This document shows, one piece after another, positions 1 to 8,300 of a stretch of DNA of 9,371 nt. Under the pieces are notes generated by a model, which made no database searches, was not told the DNA's origin, and saw nothing but the letters and a program-made list of their open reading frames with translations. Within the stretch, counting starts at the first letter, position 1. The number at the start of each line of letters is the position of its first letter. A program made the position numbers and the translations under genes. Origin of the DNA: Chlorobiota bacterium (GTDB lineage Bacteria; Bacteroidota; Ignavibacteria; Kapaibacteriales; NICIL-2); contig RFIK01000121.1 of NCBI GenBank assembly GCA_003695605.1, forward strand, positions 1 through 9,371, written 5' to 3'.

Positions 1-746
1 AATACATGACTGCTCTTCGGCGATTGTGCCAGTTCTTGGTTGACAGCGGTGTGCTCGAGAAGAACCCTGCACGGCTTGTCAGCGGTGGGAAACGTCCGAT
101 GCGATACCATCGCCGTGCGCTCACGCTCGATGAACTCGATCGGCTCCTTGCGGTGCTCACCGGCGACGACGAAGAACACCTCCGCGACCGTGCGATGGTT
201 CTCCTGATGCTGGGAGCTGGCCTTTCTGAAGTTGAATTGCACCATTTGGACGTTGGCGACATCGAACGGATTGGCAAGCAGTGGATCGCACGTGTGCGGA
301 GCAAAGGGAAGCGACTCAAAACTGATACGGTCCTGCTCCCAGCGGCGGCAGTAGAGGCGCTCCGCACGTACATCGCGCGTTTCGAACCGCTGGAACCACA
401 GCAGCCTGTCTTTCGGAGTATGAGCCGCCGCTCCCACGGAAAGCGGCTGAGTATCCGCTGGATGCACACTGCAATCGAAGGACGCTTTGACGAAGCTGGT
501 ATCCGAAACGAGAAGGACACGCTCCGGTTGACGCCCTTCTCGCTCCGGCATACCGGTGGCATCATTCTTGCTGAAAGTGGCGTACCGATCGAACACCTGA
601 TGGAACGATGGCGCATCTACTGGCGGCCGACGGCGGAACGCTACTACAAGCTCGCTGGCACGCTTGGAAGCGATCGGCGCCCGGACATTCAGCAGCTTGT
701 GCTCGTGGCATCGCGCATACGCTCTCCACGACATGGTGCGCCATGA
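1..746 (+). CDS. Tyrosine recombinase/integrase-like protein (Xer-type fold), 5' end outside window, catalytic residues degenerate
   Basis: The reading frame is open to the left edge, so the gene probably starts upstream. The first Met in the window (base 6; residue numbers count from it) falls inside what looks like the end of the core-binding domain: LRRLCQFLVDSGVLEKNPA matches the usual end of that domain in XerC/XerD. The catalytic domain follows from about residue 36 to 220. Conserved landmarks are GAGLSEVEL (71-78), the beta-hairpin SKGKRLK (99-105) that would supply the catalytic Lys, LTPFSLRHT (175-183) with Arg II at 181, and the tyrosine region TAERYYKL (209-216), Tyr213 or Tyr214. 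Two canonical residues look replaced: Arg I of the GLRxSE motif is Ser74, and the first His of HxLRH is Phe178. The later His/Trp is also unclear. The fold assignment is firm; activity as a recombinase is doubtful. Its stop overlaps the start of the amidase gene (ATGA), so the two are probably co-translated. No att site, tRNA or phage gene accompanies it, so a mobile-element role is not supported. Confidence 0.8.
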   Translation, partial: YMTALRRLCQFLVDSGVLEKNPARLVSGGKRPMRYHRRALTLDELDRLLAVLTGDDEEHLRDRAMVLLMLGAGLSEVELHHLDVGDIERIGKQWIARVRSKGKRLKTDTVLLPAAAVEALRTYIARFEPLEPQQPVFRSMSRRSHGKRLSIRWMHTAIEGRFDEAGIRNEKDTLRLTPFSLRHTGGIILAESGVPIEHLMERWRIYWRPTAERYYKLAGTLGSDRRPDIQQLVLVASRIRSPRHGAP

Positions 747-2368
747 TTTGGCTTGTCCTCCTCTTGTGTATTCCAACTTCAGCAGGAGCATCACCGGCCG
801 TTCTTGTGCTCGATGGTGTAGGTGTGGATAAACCCATGCGTGTCCCAATCGTCGAGCTTCCTTCCTGCCGTTACATCGCATTGGAAACACTGCAGAGCAG
901 CAAGCGCCAGCAGCCACGCCCCGATGTCGCTCAGCTCGGTAGGTGGACCGTTCGGTGGAGTGCTCCCGGCTTTTTCTTCCTCGTCGAGGGTGGAGGCATA
1001 CGGCAAGTACTCCAAAGTTCGCGGCCGGCGATTGTTCGCAGTGGGAAGATCCTTGTTCCACTCGATGATTGGCTTGGGCTATTGGCACAGCGTGGGTTCA
1101 TTCGGTGGAATCCAGCAACACTCCACGCGAAGGTTCTCCCGTTTCCGTTCGAACGGCAGCATCCCCAGGCACCGCCACGGTATCAACTGCCGCCCTCGCT
1201 GCGTCGTCCCTCGCTTGAGCAGCTGCAAAACCGAACGGAGAGGCGTACGCCATCCGACATTCTCCGCTCATCAGCGCTGCTGGCAAGCACTGTACTTGTT
1301 CCCCTCGAACAACAAACACCGGCGACTATCACGCGTATCGTCCCTTGGGTGTACAAAGACACAACACGCATTCAAATCACCTTGAGCCATGCGGTGTCAC
1401 CGGAATCTATTGACGCCGATCACCGCGGAAGGATTATCCGCCTTACACTCGATGGAGTCAGTGGGAAGGGCGCCGACCTTGCACCACTGAAGAAAATCCG
1501 GTTTCGACGTTTTAGGCTAGAGCATTCCGAGCGTGGTGCGACGTTAGTACTTGAGCTGACTGAGAGCGAACGCACAGTGCGCGTGTTTCCACAATCGGCA
1601 CGGACATTCGTATTGGAGATTACGCCACGCGCAGAGAACGCGCGTTCTTGGCTCGACTGCATTGTGCTCGATCCTGGGCATGGCGGTCACGATGTCGGAA
1701 CCATTGGGGTTCGTGGAACGCTGGAGAAAACGGTGACGCTCGCGGTTGCTCTGCGACTGGAGCGGCATCTCCGCGCGTTATTGCCTGGTGTTCGCGTTGT
1801 GCTGACTCGCCGTGATGATCGGTTCATCGAACTCCACCGCCGAACCAAGATTGCAAACCGCGCAGGAGGGGACGTGTTTATCTCGCTGCATTGCAATGCA
1901 GCACAAGCCAAACCGCATCCTGCTCGTGGTGTGGAAGTGTACGTCCTCAGTCCTTCGCGGAGCGAAGAAGCGGCTCGCGTTGCTGCCCGCGAGAACGCCT
2001 CCATCGAACTGGAACGCGATCGCAATCGCTACCCACTGGGGCAGATCGAACAGCAGATCCTTGCCTCGGCAGCGCAGCACGGAATGCTCGATTTAAGCCA
2101 CCTGCTGGCTGCGGCGCTCGATAGCACACTCCAACACCAGTTGCGCAGTCCCTCACGTGGCGTCCAAAGTGCTGGCTTTCTCGTCTTAGTTGGCGCTGCA
2201 ATGCCATCGGTGTTGGTCGAAATGGGATTTCTTTCGAATGCCGAAGAAGAACGTCTCCTGGCATCGGCGGCATACCAAGAGCGCCTTGCACGCAGCATTG
2301 CCACAGCAGTTGCACGATTTGTTCGTCACTACGACCGCATCGTGACACTAACAGGAGCTGAGCGGTGA
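743..2368 (+). CDS. N-acetylmuramoyl-L-alanine amidase (Amidase_3, AmiC-like) with AMIN-like and N-terminal stalk-like domains
   Basis: This 541-aa zinc amidase cleaves the bond between N-acetylmuramic acid and L-Ala in peptidoglycan, acting outside the inner membrane, typically in daughter-cell separation. The ATG at 743 is chosen because it begins a hydrophobic stretch (MIWLVLLLCIPTSAGA) ending in a plausible signal-peptidase site near residue 16, and because it overlaps the upstream stop as ATGA. The n-region lacks a basic residue, which is unusual. Residues about 17-135 resemble a copper-amine-oxidase-N-like stalk domain (GKILVPLDDW near 101-110). Residues about 195-295 look like an AMIN-type beta domain, which targets septal peptidoglycan in known amidases. 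The Amidase_3 domain spans about 306-535 and is complete: zinc ligands His313 (DPGHGG), Glu328 (GTLEK) and His383 (SLHCNA), and catalytic Glu493 (VEMGFLSN). The region between 395 and 450 fits the helical insert that regulates AmiB/AmiC-type enzymes. The catalytic domain is certain; the two N-terminal domain names are inferred by pattern. Confidence 0.93.
   Translation: MIWLVLLLCIPTSAGASPAVLVLDGVGVDKPMRVPIVELPSCRYIALETLQSSKRQQPRPDVAQLGRWTVRWSAPGFFFLVEGGGIRQVLQSSRPAIVRSGKILVPLDDWLGLLAQRGFIRWNPATLHAKVLPFPFERQHPQAPPRYQLPPSLRRPSLEQLQNRTERRTPSDILRSSALLASTVLVPLEQQTPATITRIVPWVYKDTTRIQITLSHAVSPESIDADHRGRIIRLTLDGVSGKGADLAPLKKIRFRRFRLEHSERGATLVLELTESERTVRVFPQSARTFVLEITPRAENARSWLDCIVLDPGHGGHDVGTIGVRGTLEKTVTLAVALRLERHLRALLPGVRVVLTRRDDRFIELHRRTKIANRAGGDVFISLHCNAAQAKPHPARGVEVYVLSPSRSEEAARVAARENASIELERDRNRYPLGQIEQQILASAAQHGMLDLSHLLAAALDSTLQHQLRSPSRGVQSAGFLVLVGAAMPSVLVEMGFLSNAEEERLLASAAYQERLARSIATAVARFVRHYDRIVTLTGAER
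2353..2357 (+). promoter_or_regulatory. Shine-Dalgarno for ppk
   Basis: AGGAG lies seven bases upstream of the GTG at 2365, inside the last codons of the amidase gene. Together with the GTGA stop/start overlap it decides the GTG start of ppk and suggests translational coupling. It is the clearest ribosome-binding site in the window. Confidence 0.75.
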
Positions 2369-4506
2369 AACGGACGACTACATCAACGTCAAAGTCCCGC
2401 CGTAACAATGGGCACCAGCGCAGGCGCATTGATCTGCACGACCCATCGCTCTACTTCAACCGCGAGCTAAGCGCGCTCGATTTCCAAGAGGAAGTGCTCG
2501 AAGAAGCACTCGACCCCACGCATCCGCTTCTGGAGCGTCTCAAGCTGCTCTGCATTGTGGCTTCGAACCTCGACGAGTTCTTCATGATTCGCGTTGCAGC
2601 GCTCAAAGAACAAATCGAAGCGGGAATCATCGAGCCGACGCCAGATCGCATTCCACCGCACGAGCAACTCCGACGGATTCGGGAGCGATTGCTCGATCTC
2701 TACGCACGCCACGAGCGTGCATTGCTCGACGAGATCATTCCGAGCCTTGCCGCCGAAGGAATCCGCATCGTCCCTTACACTGAGCTAACCGAGCAGCAGC
2801 GCCAGTATTTCCGCGAGTACTTTCTCCGCGATGTGTTCCCTGTGCTCACACCGCTGACCCTCGATCCTGGACACCCATTTCCACGGCTGCTCAATCGGAC
2901 AATCAACATTGCATTCCACTTAGCATCTCGCGATGCGCACAAGGAAGAAGGTGCAGACCGCGCCGTTGGCGTGCTCCAGCTTCCGCCGGTCCTACCGCGC
3001 TTGCTGCCACTTCCTGACGCTTCTGAGCATGCGTTTGTGCTCCTTGAGCACGTAGTCCAATCTAACGCAGATCACCTCTACAGCGGCTGGGACGTGCTCG
3101 ATAGTTACTGTTTTCGTGTCACGCGCGACGCTGAGCTGGAAATTGCCGAGGATGAAGCCGAAGATCTCTTGAGTGAAATTGCAGAGCAAACGCGCATACG
3201 GAATTGGGGTGCCGATGCAGTCCGGCTCGAAGTTGATGCTGCAATGCCCCAGTGGCTCCGCCAGTTGCTTATGCGTTCGCTCGAATTGGAGCCGCAGGAT
3301 GTTTATGCATACCGTCGGCCGCTGAACCTCTCGGATTTCCTCGCTTTGTTGCGGCTCGACCTGCGCCACTTGAAAGACCAGCCGTTCACCACGCGCATTC
3401 CGCCAGAATTCCAGGGAGAAGTAGCCCATATCTTCAAGATGCTCCGCATGCGCGATGTGTTGGTGCACCATCCCTTCGATTCATTTTCAAATACCGTTGT
3501 CAAGCTCCTGCGCGGTGCAGCCGAAGACCCGCAGGTTGTTGCAATCAAGATCATCCTCTACCGAGCCGGTGGGCAGTCTCCGGTCATCGAAGCACTCAAG
3601 ACAGCAGCGATGAATGGGAAAAGCGTCACTGCTGTCGTCGAACTCAAGGCACGCTTCGATGAGGAAAACAACATCGTCTGGGCACGGGAGCTCGAACGCG
3701 CTGGTGTCCACGTCGTCTATGGTGTGTTGGGGCTGAAGGTCCACGCCAAAGCGCTGATGATCGTACGCCGTGAGCAAGGCGGTGTTCGAATGTACGCGCA
3801 CGTTTCGACAGGCAACTACAACCAGAGCACGGCACGAGTGTACACCGACTTTGGCTACTTTACCGCACGGGAGGACGTTTGCCGTGACGTCGCAACGCTG
3901 TTCAATGTGCTCACAGCAAATGCGCGGCACGCAGAGACCCGTAAGCTGGTGCTTGCACCGATGGAGATGAGCACTGCAGTCTTGGGGCTGATCGAATCAG
4001 CGATTGCAGCCCGCAGGGAAGGAAAATCGGCTACGATTGCCGCTAAACTCAATGCACTCGTTGATGCCGAAGTTATCCGAGCGCTCTATCGTGCTTCGAT
4101 GGCGGGGGTGACCGTACGGTTGCTCATTCGCAGCATCTGCTGTTTGCGGCCTGGCATTGGTGGTGTCAGTGAGAACATCGAGGTCCGGAGCATCGTCGGG
4201 CGGTTCCTGGAGCATTCACGGATGGTCATCGTCGAGTGTGGGGATGAGCGGCGGGTCTTCCTTAGCAGTGCGGACTGGATGCCGCGCAATTTCTACCGAC
4301 GAGTTGAGGTCCTGCTCGAAGTGCCCGATCCTGGCATTGCGAATCATCTCTGCGAAATCTTCGAGGTATACTGGAACGACAACGTGAAAGCTCGCGTTCT
4401 GATGCCCGATGGTCGGCGCGTGAAGCGATCACCGCGCGCAGGAGAAGATGCCCTCAATGCGCAGAGCTATTTCCTCGAGCGCATCCGTCGCCACGCTACC
4501 ACTTGA
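2365..4506 (+). CDS. ppk: Polyphosphate kinase 1
   Basis: PPK1 reversibly transfers the gamma phosphate of ATP to make long-chain inorganic polyphosphate, through a phosphohistidine intermediate. The protein is 713 aa from a GTG start; E. coli PPK is 688 aa. The first 22 or so residues are a Lys/Arg/Ser/Thr-rich extension. The N-terminal domain opens with YFNRELSALDF (30-40), with Asn32 matching the ATP-contacting Asn of the family. The catalytic half carries Arg400 (ILYRAGG) and Arg430 (ELKARFDEENN), matching the Mg/phosphate-binding arginines. The autophosphorylated His is His460 (LKVHAKALM) and the second essential His is His617 (RFLEHSR). Both arginines and both histidines are offset by exactly 25 from E. 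coli R375, R405, H435 and H592, so the core is ungapped and complete. SICCLRPGIGGVSENI (590s-600s) is a further family signature. The gene is coupled to the amidase by a GTGA overlap, and its 3' end overlaps nuoK on the other strand by 11 bases. Active enzyme expected. Confidence 0.97.
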   Translation: MKRTTTSTSKSRRNNGHQRRRIDLHDPSLYFNRELSALDFQEEVLEEALDPTHPLLERLKLLCIVASNLDEFFMIRVAALKEQIEAGIIEPTPDRIPPHEQLRRIRERLLDLYARHERALLDEIIPSLAAEGIRIVPYTELTEQQRQYFREYFLRDVFPVLTPLTLDPGHPFPRLLNRTINIAFHLASRDAHKEEGADRAVGVLQLPPVLPRLLPLPDASEHAFVLLEHVVQSNADHLYSGWDVLDSYCFRVTRDAELEIAEDEAEDLLSEIAEQTRIRNWGADAVRLEVDAAMPQWLRQLLMRSLELEPQDVYAYRRPLNLSDFLALLRLDLRHLKDQPFTTRIPPEFQGEVAHIFKMLRMRDVLVHHPFDSFSNTVVKLLRGAAEDPQVVAIKIILYRAGGQSPVIEALKTAAMNGKSVTAVVELKARFDEENNIVWARELERAGVHVVYGVLGLKVHAKALMIVRREQGGVRMYAHVSTGNYNQSTARVYTDFGYFTAREDVCRDVATLFNVLTANARHAETRKLVLAPMEMSTAVLGLIESAIAARREGKSATIAAKLNALVDAEVIRALYRASMAGVTVRLLIRSICCLRPGIGGVSENIEVRSIVGRFLEHSRMVIVECGDERRVFLSSADWMPRNFYRRVEVLLEVPDPGIANHLCEIFEVYWNDNVKARVLMPDGRRVKRSPRAGEDALNAQSYFLERIRRHATT

Positions 4507-4810
4507 GGACGTTCACTTCGTCGACGTACACCGTCCGTTTATTGCGGAACAGCGCCAGCACGATTGCAAGCCCTACTGCCGCTTCGCCTGCGGCGACGGC
4601 CATCACGAAGAGGACAAAAAGCTGCCCGTTGATGTCACCGAGAAATTGGGCAGCACTAATGAATACTAAGTTCACCGAGTTGAGCATCATCTCGATGGCC
4701 ATGAACACAATGATGGCATTCCGCCGAGTGACAACACCAACAGCGCCGATGGTAAAGAGCACTGCGGCGAGAATGAGGTACCATTCGAAGGGGATGGATT
4801 GGAGATTCAT
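4496..4810 (-). CDS. nuoK: NADH-quinone oxidoreductase subunit K
   Basis: This 104-aa membrane subunit of complex I is an MrpC-like part of the proton-translocating arm. Three transmembrane helices are visible, at about residues 10-28, 32-54 and 63-90. The two conserved membrane glutamates needed for coupling electron transfer to proton pumping are present: Glu40 (AIEMMLN) and Glu76 (AAGEAAVGLAI), equivalent to E. coli Glu36 and Glu72. Length matches the family (about 100 aa). It starts 15 bases after the nuoJ stop, with no strong Shine-Dalgarno (CAGAGAACCT before ATG), so it is probably translated from the same message. It is the last gene of its run: nuoL does not follow, and ppk converges on it with an 11-base overlap. 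No rho-independent terminator can be seen beyond its stop. Confidence 0.97.
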   Translation of the reverse strand: MNLQSIPFEWYLILAAVLFTIGAVGVVTRRNAIIVFMAIEMMLNSVNLVFISAAQFLGDINGQLFVLFVMAVAAGEAAVGLAIVLALFRNKRTVYVDEVNVLKW

Positions 4811-4825
4811 AGGTTCTCTGATGAG

Positions 4826-5332
4826 CTATTCGACCTTCCGTTTTGCAAGGATGATTGCGCCGACGAGCGCTGCCAATAGGAGCAGCGAGATCGCCTCGAA
4901 GGGAAATAGGTACGTCGTAAACAGCGCTTGCCCGATGCTTTCTGCTGTACCGAGCGTTGCTGCTTTGGGCGATAGGTAACGCTGGCTCGGCGTGGCATTG
5001 AACAAGACACCCAGTTGCAGCATGAAGATCGCTGCGATTGCGGCTCCGAGGACTTTCCGCAACGTGAATTGCTCACGGAGCGCTTCCTCGTTACCGAGAT
5101 TGAGCAGCATGATGACGAACACGACCAGGACCATGATAGCCCCCGCATAGACGAGGATTTGGAGAATTGCCAGGAACTGCGCCTGCAGCGTCAAGTATAG
5201 CCCGGCGAGCATGAAAAAGTGCACAATGAGGTTGACCGCCGCAGCGACGGGATTCCGCCGCGTGATCGTCCCGATGGCAGATGCAATTGCACCAATGCCG
5301 AAAAAGAAGAAGAGTGCGACCTGGAGACTCAT
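4826..5332 (-). CDS. nuoJ: NADH-quinone oxidoreductase subunit J
   Basis: This 168-aa membrane subunit of complex I sits next to NuoK and NuoA, where its third helix takes part in conformational coupling. The ATG at 5332 (MSLQVALFFFFG) is chosen over an in-frame GTG at 5362 because it places the first helix at the usual distance from the N-terminus and has AAGG five bases upstream. Five hydrophobic helices lie near residues 3-22, 28-49, 53-78, 94-112 and 143-163. TM3 carries the family signature VYAGAIMVLVVFVIMLLNL (61-79), with the Tyr/Gly pair of the pi-bulge region. The end LVGAIILAKRK (156-166) is also typical. A partner nuoK follows after 15 bases, as in standard nuo operons, but the upstream gene is an addB-type nuclease rather than nuoI, so the pair is detached from the rest of complex I in this window. 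Confidence 0.95.
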   Translation of the reverse strand: MSLQVALFFFFGIGAIASAIGTITRRNPVAAAVNLIVHFFMLAGLYLTLQAQFLAILQILVYAGAIMVLVVFVIMLLNLGNEEALREQFTLRKVLGAAIAAIFMLQLGVLFNATPSQRYLSPKAATLGTAESIGQALFTTYLFPFEAISLLLLAALVGAIILAKRKVE

Positions 5333-5344
5333 GCGTGCCTTGCA

Positions 5345-5361
5345 TGGATGAACTGCATCCA
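5345..5361. repeat. Perfect 6-bp inverted repeat (hairpin) in the leader of nuoJ
   Basis: TGGATG, a five-base loop (AACTG), then CATCCA lies in the 60-bp gap between the nuclease and nuoJ, 12 bases upstream of the nuoJ ATG. It is not followed by a T tract on the - strand, so it does not look like a terminator for the nuclease gene. It could be a leader structure or a binding site, or chance. Confidence 0.35.
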
Positions 5362-5369
5362 CAAAAATA
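5362..5369 (-). promoter_or_regulatory. Possible -10/-7 promoter element ahead of nuoJ
   Basis: On the - strand these bases read TATTTTTG, matching the TAnnTTTG -7 element described for Bacteroidota promoters; as a sigma-70 -10 (TATTTT) it is only 4 of 6. No convincing -33 TTTG or -35 TTGACA lies at the right distance upstream. If real, it would let nuoJK be transcribed apart from the nuclease gene. Pattern match only. Confidence 0.2.
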
Positions 5370-5392
5370 GAGCAGGCAGCATCGTGAACGCG

Positions 5393-8300
5393 TCACTCAG
5401 TTGCTTCTCCTTGAGCGTGTATCCCGATGATACCATCGTCTCGCAACTGGCGAATGCGGCAGACGCTCCCGAACGAACACTGCTCACAGACGCTCGGACT
5501 ACGCGGTGCAACGGGAAATATCCCACGCCGAATGTCGCTGACGATGCGCTCGGCATGTTCCAACGCACGCTTCAATAGCTCCTGTTGCTCTGGGTAATTT
5601 TTGAGAACACGGCTGCGGCTACTCTTGCGTGATTGTGCATAGCGATTTGCCTCCTGTGGCATTGCAATCGGGTATGCATCGTCGCCTTTTGGTTGGAGGA
5701 TGTAGTAGATGCCACCATCGAGGATGGGATCGCTCCCTAAGCGTTCACGCAGCAGTCTGCTCGCAGCGAGCATGTAGAGCGGCATCTGGAATGCAGTGCC
5801 TTTCTCAATTGCGGCGTTGGAAGCACCAGGTTGGCTGCGTTTGTAATCGGCGATGATAGCGTGCCATACTGATCCACGACGGGCGAGTTCGATGCGGTCT
5901 ATCTTACCGCGGAGCGTAAGCGTCGGTGAAAGCTGTATAGCATCGTGTGGTTGCTCCTTCTGCGAAGCGCGCATGCCGAATGCAAGCTCGAAGAGAGCAG
6001 GAGCGTATTCCCAGCCTTCGGCAAAGCGTTCCAGCTCGCGATCGAGCCATTGGTCAAGCAACCCAGCATCAGTTTCTGTTCCCAGCAATAGCTCCGATTC
6101 CAACGCAAAGAGTGGATGGCTATGCCGCAAGCGTTCAAGTTCGCCGGATGCAATCTCGACGAGCAATTGACGGTAACGCTCGCGCTCATTCGGATCGAGT
6201 CTGACGCTGGGCACACCGCCTTGGCTGGTTACTTCTTGGTCAAGCAGTGTACCGTAGAAGCGATAGAGGATGCGGTGGAGCACGCTCCCGACGTCACGTT
6301 GGCTGAGCGCAAGCTCCTGCTCTTGCGGTGGGCGTAGCCGCAGGATATGCTCGGCAAAGTATTGGTAGGGGCAGCGTGCGTACTGTTCGAAATCAGTTGC
6401 AGAGAATGGATGCTCAAGTAACGGCTGGATTGAGCGTAGCGCATCTGCATCGAGCCTGACATCAGCAACAGGTCGCCATGGCGAAATGCACGTGCTGCTC
6501 CTGCTGCGCTGTGCTTCCTCTGGCGAAGTAATTGCAACGAGCCATTCGAACTCCGCATACTCCGATGGATTGTGCTGGTACTCTGCCAGCAGGCGATGCG
6601 ATTCGTAGCAACGCTCCTGGAGCATTGTGATCTTGAACAGCTTGTCAATGAACGACGAGCGGACCAACTGCTCGCCGGTCGAAGTCATCCGAGGGTAGGT
6701 AATGAGCATGCGCCAGGTATTACGTTCAAGCGCCGAGGGATTATTCGTGAGTGCGTCGTAGAATTGAATGCGTTCGGCGCGAATGTGGCGTTCTTCGCTT
6801 TCCGGCAGCTCCTTGCCCAAAAAGTATTCCGTCGAATATGCGCGCGGGAATTCGCCATCAACCATTCCGCAGAGGATGTACACGTCGTAGGGAATGCCGC
6901 GCGTCTGCTCAATCGAAGTGACAGTGACCCCATAGGATGGCTTTTCAGCGATCTGGTAGCGTGTGGCTCGAATCATCACACTGAGCAGTTCGGCAAAGTC
7001 CGCGAGTTTTCGCTTGGTAGGCTCCTCTGCAGACCAAGAGTGCTCGATTTCGGTGAGGACCTCGATAATTGCCGCGTAGGCACGTGTTTCCTGTTCGAGA
7101 AGTTCAGCGTGCGTGATGCTTTCGGGCGAATCTTTTACAAGCGACCATGAGCGCTCGAAGGATTCTTCGATGCTGCCAAGGATGCCTGCACCTACAAGGA
7201 CGCTGTCGCGAATGAATGCGCAGAATTCTTGCGGTGTCATCATTTGCTGATCAGAGGTGAGCACCCGTGCAAGGTGCTCGATGTCATCGAGGGCGCGGTG
7301 GATTTGTTCGTAATCTTGCTCGGCGTGGCGAATATCGAGCGGATCAGCGTAGGGGTCGTCCCGGAGGGTGTGCAAGTAGTGGTTTGCATGATCGAGCGCG
7401 CGCCTGAGTCTGGCGAGCCACCCATTGAGTCCGCCATGAGTGTGCCCGCCTGTGATGCGCTGCCGCTCGGCGACGTTGTTGATCGTAGTGGCGTCAATCA
7501 CGCTGCCGTCTTCCTTGACAAAGCGCACCAAAGGGTTCGCCAGCGCACGGTGAACATCCTCGCGCCGCCAGCCGTGGGTGATTATTGCCAGGATGGACAT
7601 TAGTGCGACTGCAACAGGGGAGCGGTCGAGCCGAAAGCGGTCGCTGATGTTCGCGGGGATGCCGTGAACACTGAACAGTTCACGGAATAAATCGGCGTAG
7701 CGCTCGGGGTCACGCATTGCGACGCAGATTTGGTGCGGCTTATAGCCGAGCTTGACCAGGCAGTGCTTGGTGTACTTGGCAATGAGCGTGACTTCCTCCA
7801 GCCGGTTCGTGCAGCCGATCGTCGTAATGCACGCATTGAACTCTGGGTTGCGGATTTCCTTCTCGGTGTTGAAGAGCCAGCGCCGCAGGTAGGCAGCACG
7901 CGGTCGGAGCCAGCGTGGCTGCTGTTCTGGATCGGGGTCGAATCGTCGTGTGGTAAATCCGAGCGCTGTCAGTGTATCGAGCGTCCGTTGCAGATTCCCA
8001 AAGAGCGGGCCGTTGACTTCTGAGTATGCGAGTACGATACAAACGGCAATGGTGCTCGTTGCCAGTGCTCCGAGCATTCGAAGTTCCGGCACGCGAAACT
8101 CCGAAAACCCTTCGATGAGGATTGGGGGGAAATCAACGTGGTACTGCCCTGTCAGGAATGCATCGCCGACACGTTCGTAAACGGTGGTGTCGTCGCGGAA
8201 GCGACCCTGGAGCAAGGCGAGATACTGTTCGTAGATGGCGAGCACATCGGCAAGACGCGCGCGGTCAATGGCAAACGGTTCGGATTCGTTTTCCAGATCG

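Noticed and set aside
608..742. Upstream ATG at 608 as the start of the amidase
   Set aside because: It would overlap the recombinase gene by 139 bases and put 45 polar residues ahead of the hydrophobic signal segment; the ATG at 743 gives a compact signal peptide and an ATGA coupling.
1..746. Integrase of a genomic island or integron
   Set aside because: No tRNA, direct repeats, attC-like sites or cargo genes are visible; the neighbours are housekeeping genes and the active site looks degenerate.
822..1385. 187-aa open frame on the + strand inside the amidase gene
   Set aside because: It is a shadow frame, Ser/Arg/His-rich with no domain pattern, and lies wholly within a well-supported gene.
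1947..2429. 160-aa open frame on the - strand across the amidase/ppk junction
   Set aside because: Arg/Cys-rich composition with no recognisable motif; explained by codon bias of the opposite-strand genes.
2992..3471. 159-aa open frame on the - strand inside ppk
   Set aside because: Lies entirely within conserved PPK1 coding sequence and shows no family features or ribosome-binding site.
4578..4594. GCCGC-N7-GCGGC hairpin near the end of nuoK as a terminator
   Set aside because: It lies within nuoK codons for conserved Ala/Gly residues (the AAGEAA motif) and is not followed by a T tract in either direction.
5333..5362. GTG at 5362 as the start of nuoJ
   Set aside because: It adds ten residues not typical of NuoJ and begins inside the inverted repeat; the ATG at 5332 has AAGG at a good distance and gives the normal family N-terminus.
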